From NCBI GenBank assembly GCA_016716265.1, contig JADJWQ010000006.1:3313501-3377500 (forward strand): a DNA stretch of 64,000 nucleotides. Reading direction: 5' to 3'. Source of the DNA: Planctomycetota bacterium (GTDB lineage: Bacteria > Planctomycetota > UBA1135 > UBA2386). The position numbers and the translations under genes were made by a program. Below the pieces are notes generated by a model. That model was not told where the DNA came from and did no database searches. It saw only the letters and a program-made list of their open reading frames with translations. This document shows positions 8,807-16,296 of the stretch, one piece after another (the first letter of the stretch is position 1; every line of letters starts with the position of its first letter).

Positions 8807-8828
8807 GTGACCCGGCAGTGTGCGCGGC

Positions 8829-8868
8829 GACCCTCGCGCGCGCCAGCGGCGCGGTGCGCACGAGGGTC
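8829..8868 (-). terminator. GC-rich hairpin after the ELWxxDGT gene
   Basis: Inverted repeat GACCCTCG...CGAGGGTC, with a further GC-rich match (CGCGCC/GGCGCG) inside, spanning the stop codon of the gene ending at 8867. The stem is long and very GC-rich, but no T-run follows on the minus strand, so it may act as a processing barrier rather than an intrinsic terminator. Confidence 0.45.
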
Positions 8869-11833
8869 AGCGCAGGCCGAGCGTCAGCAGCAGCCCCGCG
8901 CTGCCGGCGATGCCGGCGGCGGTGCGCCGACTGAGGCACCAGCTCTGCGCGACGAGACGGCCGCCGACGAACGCCGGATCGGCCGGCACGCCGGCGACGA
9001 TCCGCCGGCTGCGCGCGGCGTCGGGGAACGCCAGGAGCAGCTCCGACGCGGTCGGGTCGATCAGGTTCACGCAGTGGTCCAGCGCGCGGCGAGGCATGGC
9101 GGGCGGCAACCCGAACAGCACGACGCCCGGCTGGCCGGCCTCGCCACCGGCGCCCACGATCTCGACCGCGCCACCGAGGACCGGATCGCTGGCATCGAGG
9201 CGCGGCAGCTCGACACCCTCGCCGCAGGGTGTGCCGATCCGCTCCGCGGTCGCGCCGGCGTCCGCGACCCACAGCTCACGGCCGTGCGCGAGGTCCTCGA
9301 CGTCGAGGAACACGCGCCCGCCCGACACTGCGAGAAAGCGCGGCCAGGCGCGGAGGTCCGTGCCATCCACGCGGACCGTGCCCGCTGCGGTGCCATCGCT
9401 GCGCCAGACGGAGGCGCCGAAGGTCGGCTCGGTCGCGACGAACCAGATCTCGTCACCGACCCGGGTCAGGTTGCTCGGGTTCGCGCCGATCGGGCCCGGG
9501 AACAGGTCGGCGACCAGCCGCGCGCCACCGGCCGCGTCGTAGACCCACAGCTCCGAGCCATGCGCGAGATCGTCGAGCGCGAAGGCCGCGCCGCGGCGCG
9601 TCGCGATCCACTCGCGCAGGACGGGCGACGCCGCTCCGGGCACGATCTCCGGCAGCGGTGCGGTGCCCGCCGGCGTGCCGTCGGTCGACCACAGCTCGAC
9701 ACCCCGCCCGAACGCGAAGGCGCGGAACAGCAGCGCGCCGTCCGGCAGCATTGCGAGTCCCTGCGGGAGCGAGCCCGACGGACCGTGGACCAGGTCGGCG
9801 AGCATGCGCGTCCCCGCCGGCGTGCCGTCGCTGACCCACGGCTCCTCGCCGTGCACGCCGTCATCCGCGACGAACAGCGCGAACGAGCCGCCCGCGGTCA
9901 GGAAGCGCGGGTTCAGGCCGAACGCACCGAGCGGCTGTACGCTGCGGCCATCGCTGCGGAACAGCCCGCGGCGCCGCCCGTCGTCAGCGACGAAGAACAG
10001 CTCCGCGCCGACCACGCAGGGCTCGGACGGGTCGGAGGGCCCATTGGGATTCGTGGTGAACGACCGCGTGCCGGCGCTCGTGCCGTCGCTGATCCACAGC
10101 GCCCCGCCGGCCAGCGCAATGCCATTGCGGAACGGAGTCCATTCCCAGCGGCCACCACGGCTGACGAACGACGCCAGCAACGAGGGACTGGCGGTGCCGG
10201 CGGCGAGGTAGAGCCGGTACGCGTCGGGCACGCCCGGCTCGTCGACGATCGCGAACGTCCGGTCGGCCACACCGAGCAGCCGTGCCGCGCCGCTGACCGA
10301 CGCCGAGCCGAACGGGTCGGCCCCGGGGAAGGTCGGGCCCGGCACCATCGCGCGGGCCGCGGCGTCGGTCAGGTACGGTCCGAGGACGCCGCTGCCGGGA
10401 TCCGCGAGGCACGCGAGCAGGCCACCCCACACGGGGACCGGGTCGCGCGGCGACGACGACGTCGTGGCGCCCGGCGGCCAGCGCGCGAGATCGGCGAGCT
10501 GGCCGGTGCCCGCCGGCGTGCCGTCGGTGACCCACGGCTCGAGACCATCGCCGTGGTCGGCGGCGAACCACGCACGGCCGGCGAGCGCGGGACCGATCGG
10601 CCCGACCGCGGCGAGCCCGGTGCGCACGCGGACGGTTCCGCTGCTGGTGCCGTCGCTGCGGAACACACCGATGCCCGACGCATCGGAGCCGTTGAACACG
10701 AGCCCGGGACCGAGCAACGTGCCCGGCGTCGAGGCCCGCACCGGCGCGAGCCAGAACGTCGCGGCGGCGGTGCCGGTCGTCGCCCACAGGCCGGCGCGCT
10801 CGGAGCCGAATACGACGCGACCGCGGACGACGCCGACCGGCACCGGCGCGGTCGAGCCGGCGCCGGGGCTCAGGTCGCTGACCATGCGGGTGCCGGCGGG
10901 GGTGCCGTCGGTGGCCCACAGCTCGCTGCCGGCCATACCGTCGTCCGCGGCGAAGTAGACCGAGCCGCCGAGCTCGCACGCCAGCGGCCCGACGCTGGGG
11001 TCGGGGACGAGCGGGCTACGCAGCGCGACGGTGCCCGCCGGCGTGCCGTCGGTCACCCACAGGCCACCGGCCGCGAAGAACGCGCGGCGCGCCCCAGGGA
11101 GCGGGGCCGCGAGCGCCAGCACGTCGCCGCCCTGCGGCCCGGGCACCGCGTCGACCAGGAGCCGCGTGCCCGCGGCGGTGCCGTCCGTGATCCACGGCTC
11201 CCGCCCGTGCACGTCGTCGTGCGCGGAGAACAGCACGCGCGCGCCGACCGGCGTCAGGCCGCGGGGCCCCGCACTGGCGCGACCCGAGCGCAGGTCGACG
11301 AGCAGCCGGGTTCCGGCGCTGGTGCCGTCGCTGGTCCACAGCTCCGAGCCGGCGGTCGGATCCGCCGCGACGAACACCAGCCGCCCACCGGCCAGCGTCA
11401 GCTCGCGCGGCGGCTCCTCGGCGGGGCCCGCGCCGAGCGCCCGCACCTGCAGCGTCGTCGCCGCCGTGCCGGCGGTCGCCCACAGGCCGGAGCGCAGACC
11501 GTCGCCGACGCTGAAGAAGACTCCGCCGCCGAATGCGACCAGCTCGGCGCTGCCGCCGAGCAACCCCGGGCTGACGTCCGCGACCACGCGGGTACCGGCG
11601 GGAGTGCCGTCACTGATCCAGACCTCGCGACCCGCGCCCGGATCGCTGGCCACGAAGAACATGCGCACACCGTCCGGCGCCCAGTCGAACGGATCGGAGC
11701 CGAGCGGCGTCGCCGGCGTTCCGAGCCCGACGTCCTGGACCAGCCGGGGCGACTGCGCGGGGGCAGCGGTCGCGACGACCGCGAGCGCGCACCCGGCGAG
11801 CGCCGGGCGCAGGGAGCGTGGAGAGCCTGCCAT
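8867..11833 (-). CDS. secreted ELWxxDGT-repeat protein
   Basis: 988 aa from ATG 11833. Signal peptide ends A-P-A|Q at about residue 27. The body holds some sixteen copies of the ELWxxDGTxxGT repeat, spaced roughly every 45–65 residues (EVWISDGTPAGT, ELWTSDGTSAGT, EPWITDGTAAGT, ELWATDGTPAGT, EPWVSDGTPAGT and so on). Each unit includes a '...G.vvF.A.D...G' strand, as in β-propeller-like surface proteins. The C-terminal ~115 residues begin at AERIGTPCGEG and follow the shared secreted-protein module (LFGLPPAMP, LIDP, 'VPADPAFVGGRLVAQS', 'LLLTLG'). It is a paralogue of the gene at 54174–57188. Probable cell-surface structural or binding protein; no catalytic site seen. Confidence 0.85.
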   Translation of the reverse strand: MAGSPRSLRPALAGCALAVVATAAPAQSPRLVQDVGLGTPATPLGSDPFDWAPDGVRMFFVASDPGAGREVWISDGTPAGTRVVADVSPGLLGGSAELVAFGGGVFFSVGDGLRSGLWATAGTAATTLQVRALGAGPAEEPPRELTLAGGRLVFVAADPTAGSELWTSDGTSAGTRLLVDLRSGRASAGPRGLTPVGARVLFSAHDDVHGREPWITDGTAAGTRLLVDAVPGPQGGDVLALAAPLPGARRAFFAAGGLWVTDGTPAGTVALRSPLVPDPSVGPLACELGGSVYFAADDGMAGSELWATDGTPAGTRMVSDLSPGAGSTAPVPVGVVRGRVVFGSERAGLWATTGTAAATFWLAPVRASTPGTLLGPGLVFNGSDASGIGVFRSDGTSSGTVRVRTGLAAVGPIGPALAGRAWFAADHGDGLEPWVTDGTPAGTGQLADLARWPPGATTSSSPRDPVPVWGGLLACLADPGSGVLGPYLTDAAARAMVPGPTFPGADPFGSASVSGAARLLGVADRTFAIVDEPGVPDAYRLYLAAGTASPSLLASFVSRGGRWEWTPFRNGIALAGGALWISDGTSAGTRSFTTNPNGPSDPSEPCVVGAELFFVADDGRRRGLFRSDGRSVQPLGAFGLNPRFLTAGGSFALFVADDGVHGEEPWVSDGTPAGTRMLADLVHGPSGSLPQGLAMLPDGALLFRAFAFGRGVELWSTDGTPAGTAPLPEIVPGAASPVLREWIATRRGAAFALDDLAHGSELWVYDAAGGARLVADLFPGPIGANPSNLTRVGDEIWFVATEPTFGASVWRSDGTAAGTVRVDGTDLRAWPRFLAVSGGRVFLDVEDLAHGRELWVADAGATAERIGTPCGEGVELPRLDASDPVLGGAVEIVGAGGEAGQPGVVLFGLPPAMPRRALDHCVNLIDPTASELLLAFPDAARSRRIVAGVPADPAFVGGRLVAQSWCLSRRTAAGIAGSAGLLLTLGLR

Positions 11834-12177
11834 GCCGGGTCCTGCGAGGAGACGAAGGCGCGCGACGGCACACCGCAGGAGCGCGATGTGCGGGGCTCGC
11901 CGCCGCCGACGGCGGAACCGGTCGGGTCGGGAGCCCGTCCTCCCCGGTCCACGGTCTCGCAACGCATCATGCGCCGACTGGAATTACACGGCACATCTGG
12001 AGCTTGGGAATTCAGCCGCTCGGCGGAGCCCGCCCCGGTCGTCCCCGGGGCGCTCCGACCCGATCGGACCCACCATCGACCCGTTCGGGCGCAGCACGAC
12101 GGACCTCGGGTCTCGCGATCAGCGTCTGGCGGGCCGCCAGTCCATTTGCGACCATCCCGGCCCTGCCGGCCGCCACG
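11834..12177. other. divergent intergenic region, no gene seen
   Basis: 344 bases between the minus-strand ELWxxDGT gene and the plus-strand glycosyltransferase. It includes the window's less GC-rich patch around 11975–12015 (GGAATTACACGG, TTGGGAATTC), the best place for promoters of either gene, but no convincing paired -35/-10 boxes. Open frames here have shadow-like composition. Confidence 0.5.
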
Positions 12178-12966
12178 ATGACGCGTCCCACAGCGATCTC
12201 CGCCTGCGTGATCTGCTTCCAGGAAGCGGACCGGATCGCGGACTGCCTCCGGTCGCTCGCATTCTGCGACGAGATCGTGGTCGTCGATTCGGGGAGCACC
12301 GACGGTACCCGGGAGATCGCGGCGGCGCTCGGCGCCCGCGTCGTGACGAACGTGCCGTTCCCGGGTCACCGCGAGCAGAAGCAGATCGCGGTCGACCTCG
12401 CGACCCACGACTGGGTGCTGTGCCTCGACGCCGACGAGCGGGTGACACCCGAGCTGCGCGCGCGGATCGAGCATCTGCGCGAGGCCGGATTGACGGGTGG
12501 CGGCTACGAGATGCCGCGCCGCAACCACTACCTCGGCCGCATCGTCAAGGCCGGCCTGTTCTGGCCCGATCGCAAGCTGCGCCTGTTCGATCGCCGCGTC
12601 GGGCACTGGGGCGGCACCAACCCGCACGACAAGGTGATCCTCGATCGCGGGCAGCGATTCGTTCGCCTGGAGGATCCGATCGAGCACCTCAGCTATCGGG
12701 ACTTCGATCACCAGCTCCGCACCATCGACTCGTTCTCACGCATCTCGGCCGAGTCGCTGCACGCCCAGGGACGCCGCGGGCGAATGATCGACCTGATGGT
12801 GCGCCCTCCCGCCGTGTTCGTGAAGAGCCTGCTGTTGAAGCGCGGGTTCCTCGACGGCTGGCGCGGCGTGCTGATCGCGACGATGGCGTTCTACTACGAC
12901 TGGCTCAAGTACGCCCGTCTCCGGCGCCTCAGCAGAGCCTCGCCGACCCGCTACGCACAGAGCTGA
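12178..12966 (+). CDS. family 2 glycosyltransferase, LPS-core WaaE/KdtX-like
   Basis: 262 aa from ATG 12178, a start that places the GT-A fold strand ISACVICFQEADRI at the very N-terminus as in the family. The nucleotide-binding core shows IVVVDSGSTDGT and the metal-binding DxD-type triad LCLDADE. The C-terminal part (YRDFDHQLRTIDSFSRISAESL, GWRGVLIATMAFYYDWLKYARL) matches the WaaE/KdtX-like group that adds sugars to lipopolysaccharide core. Cytoplasmic face of the inner membrane; exact sugar donor and acceptor unknown. The 3' end overlaps the convergent ATP-grasp gene by 38 bases. Confidence 0.88.
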   Translation: MTRPTAISACVICFQEADRIADCLRSLAFCDEIVVVDSGSTDGTREIAAALGARVVTNVPFPGHREQKQIAVDLATHDWVLCLDADERVTPELRARIEHLREAGLTGGGYEMPRRNHYLGRIVKAGLFWPDRKLRLFDRRVGHWGGTNPHDKVILDRGQRFVRLEDPIEHLSYRDFDHQLRTIDSFSRISAESLHAQGRRGRMIDLMVRPPAVFVKSLLLKRGFLDGWRGVLIATMAFYYDWLKYARLRRLSRASPTRYAQS

Positions 12967-13885
12967 CACCGCTCGTGAATCCGCGGCAGAAGCCCATCGT
13001 GTAGCGGGCGTTCACCTCGCACAGCGCGCGGAAGCGGACATTGCCGGCCGCGTCGCGCCAACGGAACGCGTCGATACCGAACGGACCGACGTAGCCGGTC
13101 GCTCGCAATGCGGCTGCCACCCGTTCGCCGGACTCGAGCAGCGCGCGCTCCTCGGTGGGACCGAGATCGCCGGCCACGGCCTGGCGCGACCCGGACCAGC
13201 GTCCGTCGGAGTCGACCTGCTGGACCGTCGGGGTTCCGAGGACGCGACCGTCCCCCGCGATGACGCCGTGCAATGCGAAGTCGGCCAGCCGGTCGACGAG
13301 CGGCTCGACGCACAGGCCCGCAGCGTGGCGGGAGCCAGCGAGCGACGCGTCGATCCAGCGCGCTGCGGGGGGGCTCAGGTCCGCTGGCACGACGACCTTG
13401 CGGCCCCGGCCGGCGAAGCCGAGCGGGCGCTTCAGGAGCCAGCGGGCGCGCGGCGCGCGCGACCACGCGGCATCGCACTCGGCGCGCGTCGTGCAGAATC
13501 GTGCGCCCGGGAAGTCGTCCGGCGTGGCGAGCGCGAGACCGAACTCGCGATGGTTCGCCCGGCGCAGCACGTCGACCGTCGGCGCGCATTCGGCCAGGCG
13601 CAGGCCGGCGCTCTGCAGCCGTGCGAGCGCCGAGGGCGTGGGGCACCACGCCGCACCCTGCGCACCCGGAGGCCCCGGCGGCGCGGGCGGCCCGTCGAGC
13701 GGGAGCACGCGCGGAGCGACGCCGGTCGCCCGCTCGACCTCTTCGCTGAACACCGCTCCGCGGCGCCGCAGCTCGTCGCGCAGCCGGGCGCTGCGGCGGT
13801 GCCCGTCCGGATCCGCGAGCTCGATCTCCGCATCGAGGTTCAGCACCAGCACGCAGTCGCGGAGCGGCGCGAGCGGCGATCTCAC
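12929..13885 (-). CDS. ATP-grasp ligase-like protein
   Basis: 318 aa from GTG 13885, which overlaps the stop of the DUF455 gene as GTGA and has GAGG four bases upstream. ATP-grasp features: Lys152 in WLLKRPLGFAGRGR (adenine/phosphate loop), a central β-sheet region EPLVDRLADFALHGVIAGDG, Asp272 in FGIDAFRW, and the Mg-binding pair Glu290/Asn292 in CEVNARYTMGF. The N-terminal ~120 residues are a variable pre-grasp domain. Such enzymes join a carboxylate to an amine or thiol with ATP; the substrate is not known. Tight coupling with a ferritin-like di-iron protein suggests both act on one small molecule or peptide. Confidence 0.8.
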   Translation of the reverse strand: MRSPLAPLRDCVLVLNLDAEIELADPDGHRRSARLRDELRRRGAVFSEEVERATGVAPRVLPLDGPPAPPGPPGAQGAAWCPTPSALARLQSAGLRLAECAPTVDVLRRANHREFGLALATPDDFPGARFCTTRAECDAAWSRAPRARWLLKRPLGFAGRGRKVVVPADLSPPAARWIDASLAGSRHAAGLCVEPLVDRLADFALHGVIAGDGRVLGTPTVQQVDSDGRWSGSRQAVAGDLGPTEERALLESGERVAAALRATGYVGPFGIDAFRWRDAAGNVRFRALCEVNARYTMGFCRGFTSGVSSVRSGSARLC

Positions 13886-14673
13886 GGAGCCTCGTCCCGC
13901 CAGGCGCGCTGCCAGGCATCGAGGAACGCATCGTCGAGGCCCGCGGCGCGCCTTGCCGTGCGCGCGAGCTGGGCGCCGCGGAACATGCGGGATGTCAATG
14001 GGGGCACCAACGCGCGCTGCCAGCGCTCGAAGTCGAGCGCCCCTTCCCAGTGGGCGAACCACCGCGCCGCGAAGCGCACGTGCGAGATCTCCTCGCGGCC
14101 GACGCGGCGCTGCACGGCCGCGCTGGCGGGGTCCCCGGCCGCGTCGAGCCATTCCGCGAATCGTTCCGCGTGATCGAGGTTCCCGCCTTCGAGACCGAGG
14201 CCGAGCAACGCGACGAACTGCAATGGCGACGAGCATTGCGGCACGCGCATCCAGAACCAATCGCGGACCGGGAACGCGCCCGGGGCCGAGCCGAGCGCCG
14301 CGAGCCGTTCCGCGTATAGAGCCATGTGTCGCAGCTCGTCGTCCAGCAGCTCGAGCAATCCGGCCCGGAACGCCGGCGGCGCGGCGGGGAACGCGAGGAC
14401 GGCCCACGCGAACAGCTCGGCAGCCTGCAGCTCGTGATGCCAGAACGTGTGCAGCAGCCGCGCGCGCTTCTGTGGATCGCGGAGCTCTCCGCGCCGCAGC
14501 GATCGCGGGGCGCGGGCGACGACCGTCAGCTCGGGCGGCCGGCCGGGCGCCGCGATACGCAGCGGCGCCGGGTCGATCGCCCAGCGCTCCGGGCGCGGCG
14601 GCGGCGCGAGCTTGTGCGCCAGCACCTCGGTGCGGACGAAGTCCTCCGCCCAGCTCTCGACGGTCTCGTACAT
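13882..14673 (-). CDS. DUF455 ferritin-like di-iron protein
   Basis: 263 aa from ATG 14673. Four-helix ferritin-like architecture with probable iron ligands Glu81 (FWHHELQAAE), Glu113-x-x-His116 (DDELRHMALYAERL), Glu163 (LGLEGGNLDHAE) and Glu195-x-x-His198 (GREEISHVRFAARWF), the two ExxH motifs expected for a di-iron carboxylate site. The family (COG2833) is related to MiaE-type oxygenases, but members are uncharacterised. The C-terminus ends LDAWQRAWRDEAP and the stop overlaps the ATP-grasp start. A TACGCT element sits 13 bases before the ATG. An iron-dependent oxidation or hydroxylation step is inferred from the fold. Confidence 0.85.
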   Translation of the reverse strand: MYETVESWAEDFVRTEVLAHKLAPPPRPERWAIDPAPLRIAAPGRPPELTVVARAPRSLRRGELRDPQKRARLLHTFWHHELQAAELFAWAVLAFPAAPPAFRAGLLELLDDELRHMALYAERLAALGSAPGAFPVRDWFWMRVPQCSSPLQFVALLGLGLEGGNLDHAERFAEWLDAAGDPASAAVQRRVGREEISHVRFAARWFAHWEGALDFERWQRALVPPLTSRMFRGAQLARTARRAAGLDDAFLDAWQRAWRDEAP

Positions 14674-14725
14674 GCGGCGCGTGGCGAGCGTAACCGGGCG
14701 GCGCGGACGACGTCGACGCGCGGGG

Positions 14726-16102
14726 TCAGGGCAGCGCGTCGAGCGACGATTCGGCCCAGGCCTGCGCGGGCGCACCGTCGACACACACGACCCAGTCTCC
14801 GGCCGCCCCCGCGCCGGGCACCGCGCGCGTCGACGCGACCACGCGATGCGACCACAGCTCGGCGAGCACCAACACGAACGAGCCGGGTGCGACGTCGAGC
14901 ACGGCCGGGTGGGCATCCCCGGACAACCAGCCGAGTCGCGCGCGCGCGAGCTCCGGACCGACCGCGCCACTCGCGACGGCCGCCGCGACCCGCTCGGCGT
15001 CGCGCGCTGGCCACACGGCGACCCCGACGCGGCACGGCGTGATCGCGAGCGCGTCGCGATCGACACAGCGGAGCCGCAGCAGCGAGCGCGGCGCGGTCCA
15101 CGCGATCGACCCCGGCCCGGTGGACGCCTCCACCGCGTAGCCCACCGCGGGAACGCCGTCCCGGTCGCCGTCGAAGCGCAGCCGGTAGCGCCCCGGCGCG
15201 AGCCCCGCGATCCGGAACCGACCGGCCTCGTCGCAGACGGTCGCATCCCTGTCGAACTCACCGCCCCAGGCCGGCTCGGGCCCCGCGCCGAGCCGCTCGA
15301 CGGCGACCGGGTGGCCCGCCAGCGGGCGGCCCTCGACGTCGCGCGCGACTCCCGCGAGCACGCCGAGGTCCCGCGACAGCGCCAGCTCCAGCGCCGCGCC
15401 GCCGGGCTCGGGCGTCAACATCGCGAACCGCGACGCCCCACGCGACGGCGCGCGCGCGACCAACAGCAGCTCGGCGGCGGTGTCGGCGACGGCTGCGCCC
15501 GCCAGCACGAGCTCTCCCGCGGCGTCGGTCAGCCCGCGCCACCGGACTTCGAGACCCGGCCCGCCACACAGCACGCGCGCCCCGGCGACCGGTGCGCCGG
15601 CGCCATCGACGACGCGCACGCGCCGCTGCCGGGCCGCGCCGTCGTCCGGTGCGAGCACGATCTCGCGGCCCGCGCCGACGTCGCGCATGCAGCTCCACAG
15701 CGGTAGCTCGCCGGTCGCTTCGAGGTGGCCCGCCGCCCGCACCCGGAACCGGACGCGCGCGGTCCGCAGCCACACCTCGCTGCGCGGAGCGAGCGCCGGC
15801 GCGAACCACGCGACCCTGCCGGCCGCGTCCGTGCGCCCGGTGAGCTCGCCACCCGGCAGCGCGAGCGTCACCAACGCGCTCGACGACCCGGCACCGTCCG
15901 CGCCGACCACCGTCAGCGCCAGCGCGCGCGGATCGACCCGCCGCACCTCCCCACCGACCTCGACCGCCAGCTCCGCGGGCGCCGCGCGAAGCCCGGCCGG
16001 CCGGCACGCGAACGCGACGGCAAGCGCGGCGAGCGCGGTGAGGGCGACGCGTCGCGCGGTGCGGCGCGGCGTGCTGCGGGGATCGGCGGGGACGGGAGCC
16101 AT
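14726..16102 (-). CDS. exported carboxypeptidase-regulatory-like protein
   Basis: 458 aa from ATG 16102. The N-terminus has a basic region then a hydrophobic stretch (VALTALAALAVAFA) ending near CRPAGLRAA, either a signal peptide or an anchor. At least two CarboxypepD_reg-like β-sandwich units are visible: one around RVRVVDGAGAPVAGARVLC, another from AGVARDVEGRPLAGHPVAVE to GRFRIAGLAPGRYRLRF, the classic 'G.v.d..G.Pl.ga.V.v....a.TD..G.f.i..L.pG.Y.l'. An earlier stretch (LVTLALPGGELTGRTDAAGRVAWFAP) may be a third. These are binding or structural folds with no enzyme site. The gene ends 53 bases before the DUF455 start. Confidence 0.75.
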   Translation of the reverse strand: MAPVPADPRSTPRRTARRVALTALAALAVAFACRPAGLRAAPAELAVEVGGEVRRVDPRALALTVVGADGAGSSSALVTLALPGGELTGRTDAAGRVAWFAPALAPRSEVWLRTARVRFRVRAAGHLEATGELPLWSCMRDVGAGREIVLAPDDGAARQRRVRVVDGAGAPVAGARVLCGGPGLEVRWRGLTDAAGELVLAGAAVADTAAELLLVARAPSRGASRFAMLTPEPGGAALELALSRDLGVLAGVARDVEGRPLAGHPVAVERLGAGPEPAWGGEFDRDATVCDEAGRFRIAGLAPGRYRLRFDGDRDGVPAVGYAVEASTGPGSIAWTAPRSLLRLRCVDRDALAITPCRVGVAVWPARDAERVAAAVASGAVGPELARARLGWLSGDAHPAVLDVAPGSFVLVLAELWSHRVVASTRAVPGAGAAGDWVVCVDGAPAQAWAESSLDALP

Positions 16103-16296
16103 GCCGTGCAGCACGGAGCAACCGCCGGGCCGGCGGCGCGCTCGCGCGCGAGCGGTGGCGTCAGCCGCGATGACGACGAGCATCGCGAGCGGCGGCGCCG
16201 CGACGCGCGCGCCGGCGACGACCGGCGCCGTCACGGGCACGTAGCAGGTCGACGATTCGCGTCGCGTTCCCTCCGACCGCTGCCGATGATGCGCGC

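Noticed and set aside
8867..11833. CRISPR-like regular repeats
   Set aside because: The periodic DNA repeats are coding ELWxxDGT units with variable spacing and no spacers of constant size; no cas genes are present.
11834..12177. N-terminal extension of the glycosyltransferase (open frame from 11818)
   Set aside because: The extension lacks family similarity; GT2 enzymes begin at the first β-strand, which the ATG at 12178 provides.
6698..12181. Very long plus-strand open frame opposite the EamA and ELWxxDGT genes
   Set aside because: Composition is Arg/Ala/Gly-rich shadow of real minus-strand genes; at ~70% GC stop codons are rare in such frames. No motif or start supports it.
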